Position numbers and translations under genes: made by a program. Positions 7,134-16,634 of a stretch of 33,354 nucleotides of DNA are shown in pieces. The stretch comes from Verrucomicrobiota bacterium (GTDB lineage Bacteria; Verrucomicrobiota; Verrucomicrobiia; Chthoniobacterales; UBA10450). A model generated the notes under the pieces. It had not been told where the DNA came from. It saw only the letters and a program-made list of their open reading frames with translations, and searched no databases. Within the stretch, counting starts at the first letter, position 1. Each line of letters begins with the position of its first letter. The stretch covers positions 1 to 33,354 of the forward strand of contig QHOV01000094.1 of assembly GCA_003218885.1 (NCBI GenBank). Reading direction: 5' to 3'.

Positions 7134-8187
7134 TCTCAACGAACCGGATTACGAAAGCCGTATTCGCGCCCAGATCGCACAATACGCCAAGCCTGAGGCT
7201 CTCCTCAAACTGCCGCCTATCTATCATTATTGGATAGCCAAACATATCCGGCCGAGGATGTGCAGCGTCTTTGGGGTCTCGAATGTTCTGCTCTTCTATG
7301 CAGGCTGTGCCGCGGAAGCGTTTCGTCAACCCGGCGCGAGCCGCCGGATCATCAGCCTCGGTGCAGGCGAGTGCGTGCATGAAATCTCGCTGATAAAGAA
7401 ACTCTTGGAAATGGGAGAGACTGATTTCGTAATTGAAGGGCTGGAGTTATCCCCTCTGCGCTCCGAGCGGGCGCAAGCGAACGCCAGGAAGGAGGGAGTG
7501 CAGCAATTTTTAGAAATCAACGAGAGCGACCTGAACCGTTGGGTACCGTCCCGAAGATATTCCACGGTCATTGCTAAGGACACCCTGCATCACGTGGTTG
7601 AGCTGGAGCACCTTTTTGATTCCATTCATGAAGCTCTGGAAGACGAGGGCATTTTTGTCACGACCGACATGATCGGTCGGAATGGTCATATGCGATGGCC
7701 CGAGGCGTTGGAAATCATTCAGGAAATCTGGAAGTTTATTCCGGATCACTATAAAACCAATCACCAGCTCAAACGAGTGGAGCATGAATACGTAAACTGG
7801 GACTGTTCCAAAACAGGATTCGAAGGAATCCGCGCACAAGACATCCTTCCGTTACTTCTCGAGAGATTCTCTTTTAAGACTTTTCTTGGATTTGCAAATC
7901 TGCCCGACATCTTCATTGAGCGCGGGTTCGGGCACAATCTCAGCATAGACAATCCACGCGACATTGGATTCATAGATTTCCTTGAGCAATTGAATACCTT
8001 GCTCATTGATCTGGGTTACCTCAAGCCGACCATGATGTATGCCTCTATGACGCGACGTAGACCAAATGCCCCGCCTCCTCGATATTATCGGCACTGGACG
8101 CCCGAGTTTTGTGCCCGTATCGAGGATCCCCCACGAGATCTACAACGAGCCACGCGAGGCAAATCAGGCGATTACCCCGCGCGGTGA
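7126..8187 (+). CDS. SAM-dependent methyltransferase coupled to sulfotransferase
   Basis: Class I Rossmann methyltransferase. Motif I is IISLGAGECVHEISLIKKL, the acidic strand-2 end is IEGLELSP, and post-I/IV is YSTVIAKDTLHHVVELEHLFDSI, as in Methyltransf_11/25-type small-molecule enzymes. The start is taken at ATG 7126, overlapping the sulfotransferase stop by 8 nt, rather than the longer in-frame extension to 7072. The C-terminal ~150 residues (WKFIPDHYKTNH, DILPLLLERF) are outside the core fold and probably bind the substrate. It forms a plus-strand operon with the two tandem sulfotransferases. The substrate may be the same glycan, which is inference from coupling. Confidence 0.82.
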   Translation: MPDLNEPDYESRIRAQIAQYAKPEALLKLPPIYHYWIAKHIRPRMCSVFGVSNVLLFYAGCAAEAFRQPGASRRIISLGAGECVHEISLIKKLLEMGETDFVIEGLELSPLRSERAQANARKEGVQQFLEINESDLNRWVPSRRYSTVIAKDTLHHVVELEHLFDSIHEALEDEGIFVTTDMIGRNGHMRWPEALEIIQEIWKFIPDHYKTNHQLKRVEHEYVNWDCSKTGFEGIRAQDILPLLLERFSFKTFLGFANLPDIFIERGFGHNLSIDNPRDIGFIDFLEQLNTLLIDLGYLKPTMMYASMTRRRPNAPPPRYYRHWTPEFCARIEDPPRDLQRATRGKSGDYPAR

Positions 8188-8194
8188 AGCGCTA

Positions 8195-8524
8195 AGTAAG
8201 GGGCATTCTTTCTCTAGCCTGGCGATTAAGTCTTGAGCCTCGCCGTATTTCATTCCAAGGCCGGCAAATACTGGACCTGCTAGTTAAATTCAGTTTCCAA
8301 GTGTTCCGCAACCTTGGACGACGCTTCTCGTTGTCCTGAACCGCCCTGAAGCGCATCACTGAGCTCCTTCCCTTGTTTTTACAAGTGCAGGATCAGTTTC
8401 AGGATTCGCCGGCCTTAAAATCGACCGGCACATTGGAACCACTGATACGGTGGGCTAGTGGCTCCAGACATTCCGCCGCGTACGGTTCGCCAAAAAAATC
8501 AAGCAGCGATAGGATGGCCGGCTC
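8195..8524 (-). pseudogene. Decayed 3' half of a sulfotransferase gene
   Basis: Minus-strand translation from 8524 gives LLDFFGEPYAAECLEPLAHR then ISGSNVP.DFKA, clearly homologous to the middle of the sulfotransferases at 4154 and 8569. After DFKA the frame is lost. Another frame continues with ETDPALVK, matching ETDPSLVE of the 4154 protein. Still further, GGTCCAGTAT and flanking bases align with the VQYVAT segment, with stops in between. The N-terminal half, including the PAPS loop, is absent. It sits directly downstream of the intact paralogue, so it probably arose from a partial tandem duplication that then decayed. Confidence 0.75.
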
Positions 8525-8542
8525 TGAGGGCGCGGCGGGTTT

Positions 8543-8590
8543 TGTTTTGTCCCCATAGCCATCTGTCGTTATGACAGCTGCGACAAAACA
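8543..8590. other. Nested inverted repeat at the 3' end of the sulfotransferase gene
   Basis: TGTTTTGTC (8543-8551) pairs with GACAAAACA (8582-8590). Inside it, CTGTC/GACAG (8563-8577) forms a second hairpin whose loop contains the stop codon of the minus-strand sulfotransferase (TAA at 8569-8571). No long U-run follows. It may act as a transcript 3'-end structure, or mark the junction where the decayed copy was joined. Confidence 0.4.
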
Positions 8591-9615
8591 GCAGCACAAC
8601 TGTCCGCGATTGCGAGCATTGCCATTGCTCCAGTCACCAGATACAGCGGAAGCGCCGAACCGTTCAATGTCTCAATTATCCGCCGGGCTTTTTGATACGC
8701 GTTATCCATGGTGGCCACATACTGGACCCTCTCTCTGAATGCAGCTTCCATTTCATCGGCCGCGACGCGCGAAAGCTCGGTTGGCTGGGGAGCTTGTTCC
8801 ACTTCGGCACAAAGTTGCATCGCGTTGTCGACTAATGCTGGATTCGTAGCAGCGCCGTCGGCTTTAAAGTCGGCCGATACACCCGAGCTATTGATGCGTT
8901 GCTCGAGGGGCTCGAGACATTTGGCAATGTAGGGCTCCCCGAGGAACTCGAGCAACGAGCGCATCGCCGATTCCGGATTATCGACTAAATCCGCGTATCG
9001 GATGCGATAAACCACACTAGGCCCATAGGCCTGCTCAGCTTTGATGCACGCGCTGACAGTTCGAAACCAATAATGGTAAGCCTCTTGTTCATTAGGAACC
9101 AGCTGAGTCCCTGCTACGCGATGGAAATTCACCATCGAGCGCACGACGGTGCGGACGTCCCGGAAAATATGGACGAAGAGAGCGTCAGGAAATAACTTAC
9201 GCAAACCGCAGATGTAAAAGGAATATTCTGGCGTTCCATCGACCCAACGTCCTTTGGGCCCCGCTGCTGTACTGGTGGCTTCGAGCCACCGTGCTTCAAT
9301 TTTCAACGCCACACTCCTCTCTTCGCGTTTTCTTTCCAAATTCGTGCGATGGCGCAGGATCAAGTCATTAATGCTTCGACCGAACGCAGCGAACAACTCA
9401 TCGTCCCGAATGTCCATCGCGGTAAAGATCGAGTAGTCACCGCGTGCCGCACCAATTTGGTAGGCAATGGCAACATTGACCGCAAAGTCGCCCATCCAGT
9501 TCGATTCTGGCACTGGGAACAAATTCGGGTGGTGACCCAGGCACCACGTTAGAATGCTGGTTCCCGACCGTGGCGATCCCACGACAAAAATCGGCTTGGT
9601 TATCTGATCCTGCAT
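8569..9615 (-). CDS. PAPS-dependent sulfotransferase family protein
   Basis: The N terminus has IFVVGSPRSGTSILTWCLG, the 5'-phosphosulfate loop, nearly identical to the protein at 4154-5272. VHIFRDVRTVVRSMV is the 3'-phosphate-binding segment, and EFLGEPYIAKCLEPLEQR is the shared downstream motif. I chose ATG 9615 because it gives an N terminus matching the paralogue; a GTG at 9669 would add 18 residues. The C-terminal ~25 residues (LYLVTGAMAMLAIADSCAAV) are hydrophobic, so unlike its paralogue it may end in a membrane anchor. It is transcribed toward the decayed copy. The acceptor is unknown. Confidence 0.86.
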   Translation of the reverse strand: MQDQITKPIFVVGSPRSGTSILTWCLGHHPNLFPVPESNWMGDFAVNVAIAYQIGAARGDYSIFTAMDIRDDELFAAFGRSINDLILRHRTNLERKREERSVALKIEARWLEATSTAAGPKGRWVDGTPEYSFYICGLRKLFPDALFVHIFRDVRTVVRSMVNFHRVAGTQLVPNEQEAYHYWFRTVSACIKAEQAYGPSVVYRIRYADLVDNPESAMRSLLEFLGEPYIAKCLEPLEQRINSSGVSADFKADGAATNPALVDNAMQLCAEVEQAPQPTELSRVAADEMEAAFRERVQYVATMDNAYQKARRIIETLNGSALPLYLVTGAMAMLAIADSCAAVLSQLS

Positions 9616-9865
9616 TTTATGTATAACTTTCCTGCTTGGCCAAGCCGGCGCAGTGTCCCGCTGTCGCACGCTAATACGGGGACGTTAAAGGCAGACGAAA
9701 CCAATGATGCGCCGGAGCCGCTGAATTGATCCCTTCTTGGGCCACTCCTGCCGGCAAGCCTTTTCATTTTTTCAGACTTTTCCGCCTTCCCCTATGATAT
9801 CAAGGATCACGATAATGGCCAGTGGGTTCCGCTTGGAAGAACTATTATCGCCGCAATCCAGATAA

Positions 9866-11200
9866 TCAGTCTGCTTTTGCAAGCCGCCGGCGCATCCAAA
9901 AACTTCCTCCGCCCCACCAAGGTGAATTCACAAAGGCAGCTTTGAGTTCTTCCACGTAGCGGTGAGCCAAGTATGCATTGGCCATCAGCACTTCGAACTC
10001 GGAATTAAAGCTCAAAAACGCCTGGAGCAGATATTGTTCGGTCCAAAAGCGAAGCTCGTCCATCACCCAGTCGCGCCGGTAATCGAAAGGAAGAAAGATA
10101 TCGTGGACGTGCACAATCACGCCTGGTTTGAGACGCGGCAATACTTCTAGGAACAAGTAATTGACATCGCCGCCAATTTTCACCGTATGAGAACTGTCGA
10201 TGAACAAGATGTCGCCCGACTCGAGTTGCGAGAAAAATTCGAGGTCGATGTCTTCCACCTTTTTCTCTATCAAGGAATGCAGTCCAGGAAATCCGTGCCG
10301 GAGAAAATCAAGTGGAAACGGCTCAATACAGATCAACGCTGAGTCCTTATTCTTTGCGATGGCCTCGGCTGCGACGAGAGACGAAAACCCGCTGCCCACC
10401 TCGATGATCAACCGTGGTTGAAAGTGGCGGATGATACAATAAGCGACCAGCGCGTCGGTGCCGTCAAAGAGCCCGTTATTAAAATGAAAACGGCCCGGTT
10501 CACCGGTTGGCTCGATCGCCAACTGATCATATTCGTGGCGAAATTTTGGAAAGTGATTCCTGAGTAGATCGAGCTGGATTGCGTCGTTCATGTCAATGCC
10601 AAGCAATTCGCTAGGCCGGTCCCAGAGAGTTTCAGGCAAGGACCGCGTATCAGGAATCGGTTGGTAGAAATGCACCGGTGTTACATGAAAACCGCGTTGC
10701 TCCCAATACCGAAAAATCTCGCGAAACTTTGCGCTATGAAGGCAACGCGGCACGACTTTGGCGAGAAAGCGTGAGAGCAGGGTCACGCCGATGTTTCCGC
10801 GTGTCACCTCGAGCGCGACTTCACCCAGAAGCGGGTGCAACGAGTTGCTGTCACGACTGACCTTTACGGAATCAACTGGTGTGTCAGGCTGGCTGACCGG
10901 ATAAAGCCGGAACGCATATTCTGTCGAGTTCGCAATCCAGGGAATTTCAACGTGCCCGGATTTTCCTCCCCGACTCACGAGTTTTTCTTCACGGGCGGAG
11001 GTTGCAACACGGATCTCAACGCCAGTCGGGTCGTTTGTTTCCCACGAAATCACGACGCGCGACCCTTCTTCAGGAGGCACGGGGTTTGGCGTGGCCACGA
11101 TCTTGCCAGTGATCGTCTTTGGTTGAGGGGCCTTAATCACTCGTTTGAAAACCGAAAACCTCACACGTTTCACGCACTGATCCCAACGGCGGGGTCGCAT
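9866..11200 (-). CDS. Methyltransferase with N-terminal PNPVP beta-sandwich-like domain
   Basis: Residues about 33-117 form the PNPVP module ([29 protein letters not shown]), homologous to the C-terminal module of the protein at 990-2225. The catalytic part has motif [19 protein letters not shown] (about 263-280), an acidic strand-2 end (ALICIEPF) and [17 protein letters not shown], as in Methyltransf_24 enzymes acting on sugars and other small molecules. The first ATG overlaps the upstream glycosyltransferase fusion by 31 nt, so the two are probably co-translated. O-methylation of a sugar in the glycan made by that fusion protein is a plausible, unproven role. Confidence 0.85.
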   Translation of the reverse strand: MRPRRWDQCVKRVRFSVFKRVIKAPQPKTITGKIVATPNPVPPEEGSRVVISWETNDPTGVEIRVATSAREEKLVSRGGKSGHVEIPWIANSTEYAFRLYPVSQPDTPVDSVKVSRDSNSLHPLLGEVALEVTRGNIGVTLLSRFLAKVVPRCLHSAKFREIFRYWEQRGFHVTPVHFYQPIPDTRSLPETLWDRPSELLGIDMNDAIQLDLLRNHFPKFRHEYDQLAIEPTGEPGRFHFNNGLFDGTDALVAYCIIRHFQPRLIIEVGSGFSSLVAAEAIAKNKDSALICIEPFPLDFLRHGFPGLHSLIEKKVEDIDLEFFSQLESGDILFIDSSHTVKIGGDVNYLFLEVLPRLKPGVIVHVHDIFLPFDYRRDWVMDELRFWTEQYLLQAFLSFNSEFEVLMANAYLAHRYVEELKAAFVNSPWWGGGSFWMRRRLAKAD

Positions 11201-14200
11201 TGTTTCGAGCTCTGAGCCAGCACTTCCGCGGGCTGGACGTGTTGATTATTGAACAAGCGCTCCAACCTCTCGCGGGCGACGTCAGCCGAGTATAGTGAGC
11301 GAGTTTTCTCGATCCCGTTTTGCGAGAGCCGGTTCCAAAGTTCAGGGGACTCGTAGAGCGTCACTAAGGCCCGGGCAAATTCTTCCGGTTCATCTGCGAC
11401 AATAACATCTTCGCCGAAAGTAAGCTCCATGCCTTCCGCGGCCACGGAGGTTGCGACGACTGGCACACCCCACGCCATACTCTGATTGATTTTGCCCTTT
11501 ACACCCGCACCAAATCGCAATGGCGCAACCGATAATCTAACGCTCTCAAAGAAGGGACGGACATCCCTTTGCAATCCCGTGATCACAATATTTTCGTCGG
11601 CTAAAGCAACCACTTCCGGTGGCGGCTTGTCGCCGATGACGTAGAACTTGGCGTCACGCAGGCGGTCCTTTACTGTGGGATAAATCTTCTTTAGGAAAAA
11701 AAGAACAGCGTCGGTGTTCGGTGTGTGCTGGAAGCCGCCGATGAAGAGAAAGTCCCGCCGCAGTTCAAACGGAGTGCTTGAGCCTGGAATGTCCACAATG
11801 TTCGAAACGAGTTGGATGGACTTTTCCGGCCACTTTTCCTGGAGGAGCTTCTGTTCAACGCTGCTCGTTACCCAGGTCTCATCAGCTTGGGCGATGAGAT
11901 CGTATTCCACTTCTTCCTTCTGACGCGCCTTTTCTCGCGCCTCCGGGTCGGTTGTGAGTTGAGCCTCCCGCTGCTCGCGAAGAGAGTGTAAATCGACAGT
12001 ATCAAAAATAATTCGGCTTTGCGGCGCATGGAGCCGCACATCCGCAATGTGTTTCCGGGCAAAATCACACCGGCTGAGGATGACAACGTCAAATTCCGAA
12101 CCGTGCGAAATCAGATAGTCGCGGACTTTTCTTACATAGGGGCGGTGGACAACTTTGATTCCGCGCTTGCGTAACTTATCGCCGTAATGCGGGACATCAC
12201 TGAGATTGTCTGGAACGAAAGTAATGCGATGTCCAAGCTGGTGGAGAAGCTTAAGGATTTGAAACATCCGCAGCGATCCCGAATCCTTGTCGGGAATAGG
12301 AACATGGTGGTCGATCACCAGAATATTTTTGCGGCCGGGCGGCGCCTGCGACAGGAATGCGACGTCGCCGTTGGCTGGTTTGGTTACCAGTTCAGCGCCC
12401 CATCTCTCCGCAAATGTCGAGCGATTAATAGCCTGATGTTTTTTTGTACCCGTTGAAAGATCGGTTCCGCCCGTCGCTCCCTCGTAGTGGATGACTTCGC
12501 TGAGCGGCTGATACAATACGTTGTACCCGGCCTGGCGAACTTTGAACGCCAGATCGGTGTCTTCGTAGTAGGCCGGTGCGTAGCGCGGATCGAATCCGCC
12601 GACGCTTTGAAACAGCGCCTTAGGAATCATCAGGGCCGCCGCCGAACAATAATCTACTTCGCGCAGATAATTGTATTCAGGCTTTCCTGGGTCATCGGAG
12701 TTGCCATGATTCCAGGCTGAAGCGTCGCGCCAGATAATCCCGCCGGCTTCCTGCAAACGGCCGTCTGGATAAACAAGTTTTGAGCCGACGATGCCCGCCT
12801 GCGGCTCTCTCACAAACGTATCCACCAGCACGCTTAGCCAGCCATCTGTAACAAGCGTGTCATTATTTAGGAAGACAAGATAGTTGCCGCGGGCCTTTTC
12901 GGCGCCGCGGTTACAGGAGGCGATAAAACCGGAATTCGTCTCGTTGCGCAGGTAAACAATCCCCGGCATCCGCGGAACAACTTCAGCCGTCGCGTCCGTT
13001 GAGCCATCGTCCACCACGATGACCTCAAAGCGCTCCGTTCCCTGATGTTTCTGGAGCGAAGCCAGGCACGCCTGGGTGAAGCGAAACTGATTGAACACCG
13101 GAATGATGATTGAAATTTCGACTTGGTCGTGAACCGGGAATTCAATCGGACGCGTTGGCACGGGAGGTTCCACAGGCGCGGCCCTTTCTGCAGAGGCTGA
13201 GACGGCGCCTGAAATCAGCGCTTGGATTTCATCATCAATTGCATCGACCTCGGGATGGGTCGTGCGCCATTTTTGGTAAGCCGAGACGACCTTTTCCAGA
13301 TGCCCGTAGCCTAGCAAGCTCCGCGGCCGCGCGGGAGAAAGTTTTGCCTTTAGGGCGGCAACCGGATTTGCAATTTGCCAGCGCGCCGAAGAGCGAAGGC
13401 GACCTGCTGCGTCGTCAGCCTCGTCCAAGAGGCGGGCAAGCCTCTTGGTAGCCTGCAATTGTTTTCGCAGGCGGTCTCGCAGGTCTTCTCCCCGCGCTTC
13501 GCTCTCCGCAAGGCTAACGCTTCGGCCGTGAAGCAGCTGATTGATCTCCGCGATGCGATCCCTAAGTTGCTCGATTTTGCTGTTATAGTGGGCGCTGAGT
13601 TCCTCGACTTGCCTCTTGTGCCGGGCTTCCGCTTGCTCCAGGAGCTCGCGGTAAAGCTGCTCGATCTGCGCAATCCTTTCTGGAACGAAGGCATTTATCC
13701 GGGAGACAGCTCCGGAAAGCAAGTCGGTCTCGGCCGACTTCCCGGCTTGTTGAGCCTCGGCCGTCCTAGCTTTGTTACTTGCCCTTCGCGAGGCCTTGGC
13801 GATCAAAGCGCGATAAAGTTCGATTACTTCCGGAGCGACGCGGGCATCGATCAGGTGCTCAAGCGTGAAATGAGTGTGACGTCTTCGCTTTTTTACCAGC
13901 GCGGCTGCGCTGGCTACTTGCCCATCGGGTAAACCGATGAAATGCGCAATTCGCAGCAATTCCGTTTCCGCGTTTTCGAAAAACAAATCGTAATGAGTGA
14001 CAAGCCGGTCCTGTTCGTTTGCCGTCTCGATCAGCCGCTGGTTATAGATTTCCCACAGCCGCAGGCCGAATGAATAGGACGTTCCGTTGCGCTCCCGCAT
14101 CGAGTGCGCGGCTTCTAGCGGGTTGCGCACGATGATAAGCGTTTTCAGTCCGGGCAAAACGTCGTGCCAAAACGGCAGCGTCAAACTGTTGCGCGGATCT

Positions 14201-14532
14201 TTCCAGCCCCAGACGCCTACCGAATCAAATCCTTCGATCAGTAATCGGGCTTTCATGCGCAACGGACCGAGGCGCGGGTCACTGAAATTCTCGTCGGCCT
14301 TCGGCGGCAGATCCCAGGCACCGCCAAGTTCATTCAGCAATTCATCGTTTACCGCCACGAACCCTAGATGTTCCCAGAACCCCTCGGGATTATCTGCCTG
14401 CGCGGGCATCAATGCGCTTTCTGAACCAAGGTAGAGTCCGCAGGCGTGCAATAGCCTGGTGAGCATCGACGTTCCTGAGCGATGCGCGCCGGCGATGCAA
14501 ACCGCCGTGTGGGTGTGAGCGCTATTTTTCAC
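11170..14532 (-). CDS. Four-part fusion: sulfotransferase + coiled coil + GT2 + GT4 glycosyltransferase
   Basis: 1120 residues. Residues 11-24 ([14 protein letters not shown]) are a sulfotransferase 5'-phosphosulfate loop, with a 3'-phosphate region near [15 protein letters not shown] (131-145). Residues ~285-375 are a charged coiled coil ([20 protein letters not shown]). Residues 472-700 are a family-2 glycosyltransferase ([41 protein letters not shown]). Residues 735-1105 are a GT-B/GT4-like glycosyltransferase ([31 protein letters not shown]). One chain could therefore add sugars and sulfate in one complex. GT2-GT4 fusions are known in surface-polysaccharide loci; the N-terminal sulfotransferase is the less usual part. 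It heads a minus-strand unit with the methyltransferase at 9866. Specificities are unknown. Confidence 0.9.
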   Translation of the reverse strand: MKNSAHTHTAVCIAGAHRSGTSMLTRLLHACGLYLGSESALMPAQADNPEGFWEHLGFVAVNDELLNELGGAWDLPPKADENFSDPRLGPLRMKARLLIEGFDSVGVWGWKDPRNSLTLPFWHDVLPGLKTLIIVRNPLEAAHSMRERNGTSYSFGLRLWEIYNQRLIETANEQDRLVTHYDLFFENAETELLRIAHFIGLPDGQVASAAALVKKRRRHTHFTLEHLIDARVAPEVIELYRALIAKASRRASNKARTAEAQQAGKSAETDLLSGAVSRINAFVPERIAQIEQLYRELLEQAEARHKRQVEELSAHYNSKIEQLRDRIAEINQLLHGRSVSLAESEARGEDLRDRLRKQLQATKRLARLLDEADDAAGRLRSSARWQIANPVAALKAKLSPARPRSLLGYGHLEKVVSAYQKWRTTHPEVDAIDDEIQALISGAVSASAERAAPVEPPVPTRPIEFPVHDQVEISIIIPVFNQFRFTQACLASLQKHQGTERFEVIVVDDGSTDATAEVVPRMPGIVYLRNETNSGFIASCNRGAEKARGNYLVFLNNDTLVTDGWLSVLVDTFVREPQAGIVGSKLVYPDGRLQEAGGIIWRDASAWNHGNSDDPGKPEYNYLREVDYCSAAALMIPKALFQSVGGFDPRYAPAYYEDTDLAFKVRQAGYNVLYQPLSEVIHYEGATGGTDLSTGTKKHQAINRSTFAERWGAELVTKPANGDVAFLSQAPPGRKNILVIDHHVPIPDKDSGSLRMFQILKLLHQLGHRITFVPDNLSDVPHYGDKLRKRGIKVVHRPYVRKVRDYLISHGSEFDVVILSRCDFARKHIADVRLHAPQSRIIFDTVDLHSLREQREAQLTTDPEAREKARQKEEVEYDLIAQADETWVTSSVEQKLLQEKWPEKSIQLVSNIVDIPGSSTPFELRRDFLFIGGFQHTPNTDAVLFFLKKIYPTVKDRLRDAKFYVIGDKPPPEVVALADENIVITGLQRDVRPFFESVRLSVAPLRFGAGVKGKINQSMAWGVPVVATSVAAEGMELTFGEDVIVADEPEEFARALVTLYESPELWNRLSQNGIEKTRSLYSADVARERLERLFNNQHVQPAEVLAQSSKQCDPAVGISA

Positions 14533-14696
14533 TCAAAACGCTTAAACAACGATGGGCCGCCCAGTGCGTCAAGCCGATTAGTCAGCACCACGCCATGAGC
14601 GAGCGGGACGATCGAAATGTTGCGCCTGCCGAGTCTGTCTTCGCGGATTGTAAAATCTTCGTCGCACAAATCCCAGCTACATCTACGTTTCCAACG

Positions 14697-15446
14697 ATGC
14701 AGCGAAATGACGGCCGCGGGCCCGATGAGATCCGGCCGCTGAATTTCGAGTTGAACGTGGCGCCGCACGCCAGCGGCTCCGTGCTTGTCTCGATGGGTAA
14801 TACGCGCGTGATCTGCGCCGTCACGATTGAAGAGGCAGTGCCGCGCTGGATGAAAGAGCAGGGAGTACCCGGTGGCTGGCTCACTGCCGAATATTCGATG
14901 CTCCCGTATTCAACTCAGCCGCGCAAAGCTCGCGACATTGCAAAAGGCCGCATCGACGGTCGTAGCGTGGAGATTCAACGTTTGATTGGCCGTTCGTTGC
15001 GAGCGGTGGTCGATCTCGAAAAGCTTGGACCGCGTACGATCTGGGCCGATTGCGACGTGTTGCAAGCCGATGGCGGGACACGCACCGCCGCAATTACCGG
15101 CGCCAGCCTGGCGCTGGCCATAGCCTGCCGAAAATTTGTGCGGGAAAAAAAGCTCGACGCGCCTCCGATGCAAAAATTGGTCGCCGCAGTGAGCGCCGGC
15201 ATTCTAGATGGGCAGGCCATAGTGGATCTTAATTATCAAGAGGACAAACTCGTTACTGTTGATTTTAATCTGGTGGCTACCGAAGACGGCGAATTCGTTG
15301 AAGTACAGAGTTCCGGTGAAGAAGCGACGTTTGCCGGATCACAGCTGGATGAAATGCTTGCGCTCGGGCGCAAAGGTATCGGCGCGCTGATCGGCGCGCA
15401 GCGCGCTGTTCTTGCGCGAATCATGGTGACACCGCCGGAAAGTTGA
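14697..15446 (+). CDS. rph: Ribonuclease PH
   Basis: Phosphorolytic 3'-5' exoribonuclease that trims tRNA 3' ends. It shows the family landmarks DGRGPDEIRPLNFE, MGNTRVICAVT, GWLTAEYSMLPYST, GRIDGRSVEIQRLIGRSLRA and DCDVLQADGGTRTAAITGA. The start at 14697 (MQRNDGR) gives 249 residues, the normal family length. The longer frame back to 14595 would add a 34-residue tail unlike the family. It is transcribed divergently from the large glycosyltransferase fusion, 164 nt away, and marks the switch from the accessory island to core genes. Confidence 0.95.
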   Translation: MQRNDGRGPDEIRPLNFELNVAPHASGSVLVSMGNTRVICAVTIEEAVPRWMKEQGVPGGWLTAEYSMLPYSTQPRKARDIAKGRIDGRSVEIQRLIGRSLRAVVDLEKLGPRTIWADCDVLQADGGTRTAAITGASLALAIACRKFVREKKLDAPPMQKLVAAVSAGILDGQAIVDLNYQEDKLVTVDFNLVATEDGEFVEVQSSGEEATFAGSQLDEMLALGRKGIGALIGAQRAVLARIMVTPPES

Positions 15447-15515
15447 TCGCTGATTTCGGTGGCGTTTCCCAGAATGGAGTCGGCGGGCGCCCGAGCGACA
15501 TAGGCGGGAATCCCG

Positions 15516-15556
15516 ATAGGGTGAGCGAGCTGGCGCGAGCGAATCAAGCGCCCTAC
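15516..15556. repeat. Degenerate GTAG-footed REP-like element
   Basis: Read on the minus strand it begins GTAGGGCGCTTG and ends near CACCCTAT. GGCGC/GCGCC arms lie inside, and imperfect inverted ends (ATAGGG/CCCTAC) bound it. It lies between rph and gmd, 15 nt before the gmd start. It belongs with the better-preserved GTAG/CTAC palindromes further right. Confidence 0.4.
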
Positions 15557-15570
15557 AATTATTGCTGCAA

Positions 15571-16584
15571 ATGAAGAGGGCACTCATCACCGGCATCACC
15601 GGCCAGGACGGAAGCTATCTGGCTGATCTGCTGCTTGAGAAAGGCTACGAAGTCCACGGGATCATTCGCCGCGCCAGCACGTTCAACACCTCGCGCATCG
15701 ATCATCTTTACGCTGATCCCCACGTCAACGGCGTGCGAATGTTTCTGCATTACGGAGACGTCAGCGATTCCGCGAATCTACTGAAGCTTCTTTACGACCT
15801 GAAGCCGGACGAAATCTATCAGCTGGCAGCGCAGAGCCATGTGCGCGTGAGCTTCGACATCCCTGAGTACACTGCGGACGTCACTGGCGTCGGCACGATC
15901 CGTGTTCTTGAAGCAATCCGCGAGGCCGGTTTGCGTTCCCGTTTTTTTCAGGCGTCGAGCAGCGAAATGTTTGGTAAGGCGCAGCAGACGCCGCAAACCG
16001 AGAAGACGCCCTTTTGGCCGCGCAGTCCCTACGGCGTGGCAAAGGTGTTTTCATATTGGGCGACTGTTAATTATCGGGAGAGCTACGGTCTTTGCGCCAG
16101 CAACGGGATCATGTTTAACCACGAAAGCCCGCGGCGCGGCGAAACGTTCGTCACCCGCAAAATCTCGCGCGCAGTCGCCGCGATTAAGCATGGGCTACAA
16201 AAAGAATTGTTCCTCGGCAACTTGGACGCAAAACGCGACTGGGGATATGCGCCCGAGTATGTGGAGGCCATGTGGCGAATTTTGCAGCGCGACGAAGGAG
16301 GCGACTTCGTGCTGGCTACCGGCGAAGCCCACAGCGTGCGTGAGTTTGTCGAAGCCGCCTTCGCTCACGCCGATCTTGATTGGAAGCAATTCGTAAAGCA
16401 CGACCCGCGTTATGAGCGACCAGCCGAGGTGGACGTTCTGCTTGGTGACGCTTCTAAGGCGAAGAAAATTCTCGGTTGGGAACCGAAAGTCCGATTTCAC
16501 GAACTCGTGTGCATCATGGTGGACGCGGACATGGATTCACTTTCGCGCAAGACGGCCAGAGAACATCTCGGCAAATTGCCGTAG
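15571..16584 (+). CDS. gmd: GDP-mannose 4,6-dehydratase
   Basis: Extended SDR enzyme converting GDP-D-mannose to GDP-4-keto-6-deoxy-D-mannose, the precursor of GDP-fucose, GDP-rhamnose, perosamine and colitose. It shows the NADP-binding [18 protein letters not shown] at the N terminus, [11 protein letters not shown], the catalytic ASSSEMFG, and [19 protein letters not shown] with the YxxxK pair. [16 protein letters not shown] and [14 protein letters not shown] follow. The start is ATG 15571; an in-frame TTG nine bases upstream is unlikely. No fcl/rmd partner is in the window, so the final sugar is unknown. The TAG stop lies in a GTAG, and a REPIN-like element begins at the next base. Confidence 0.96.
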   Translation: MKRALITGITGQDGSYLADLLLEKGYEVHGIIRRASTFNTSRIDHLYADPHVNGVRMFLHYGDVSDSANLLKLLYDLKPDEIYQLAAQSHVRVSFDIPEYTADVTGVGTIRVLEAIREAGLRSRFFQASSSEMFGKAQQTPQTEKTPFWPRSPYGVAKVFSYWATVNYRESYGLCASNGIMFNHESPRRGETFVTRKISRAVAAIKHGLQKELFLGNLDAKRDWGYAPEYVEAMWRILQRDEGGDFVLATGEAHSVREFVEAAFAHADLDWKQFVKHDPRYERPAEVDVLLGDASKAKKILGWEPKVRFHELVCIMVDADMDSLSRKTAREHLGKLP

Positions 16585-16634
16585 GTAGGAACGGCGCGCT
16601 GTGCCGTCCGGCCATCGCAGCGCGATGTCCCTAC
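16585..16634. repeat. REPIN-like palindromic element between gmd and L,D-transpeptidase gene
   Basis: It starts GTAGGAACGGCGCGC and ends GTCCCTAC, with a CGGCGCGC/GTGCCG half-palindrome inside. The GTAG...CTAC footing matches the other elements at 17189, 22572 and 24260. Its right-hand CTA, read on the minus strand, is the TAG stop codon of the convergent L,D-transpeptidase gene. Confidence 0.6.

Noticed and set aside
990-14532. The island as an integrated mobile element
   Set aside because: No integrase, transposase or attachment repeats are seen; the gene content fits an accessory glycan locus.
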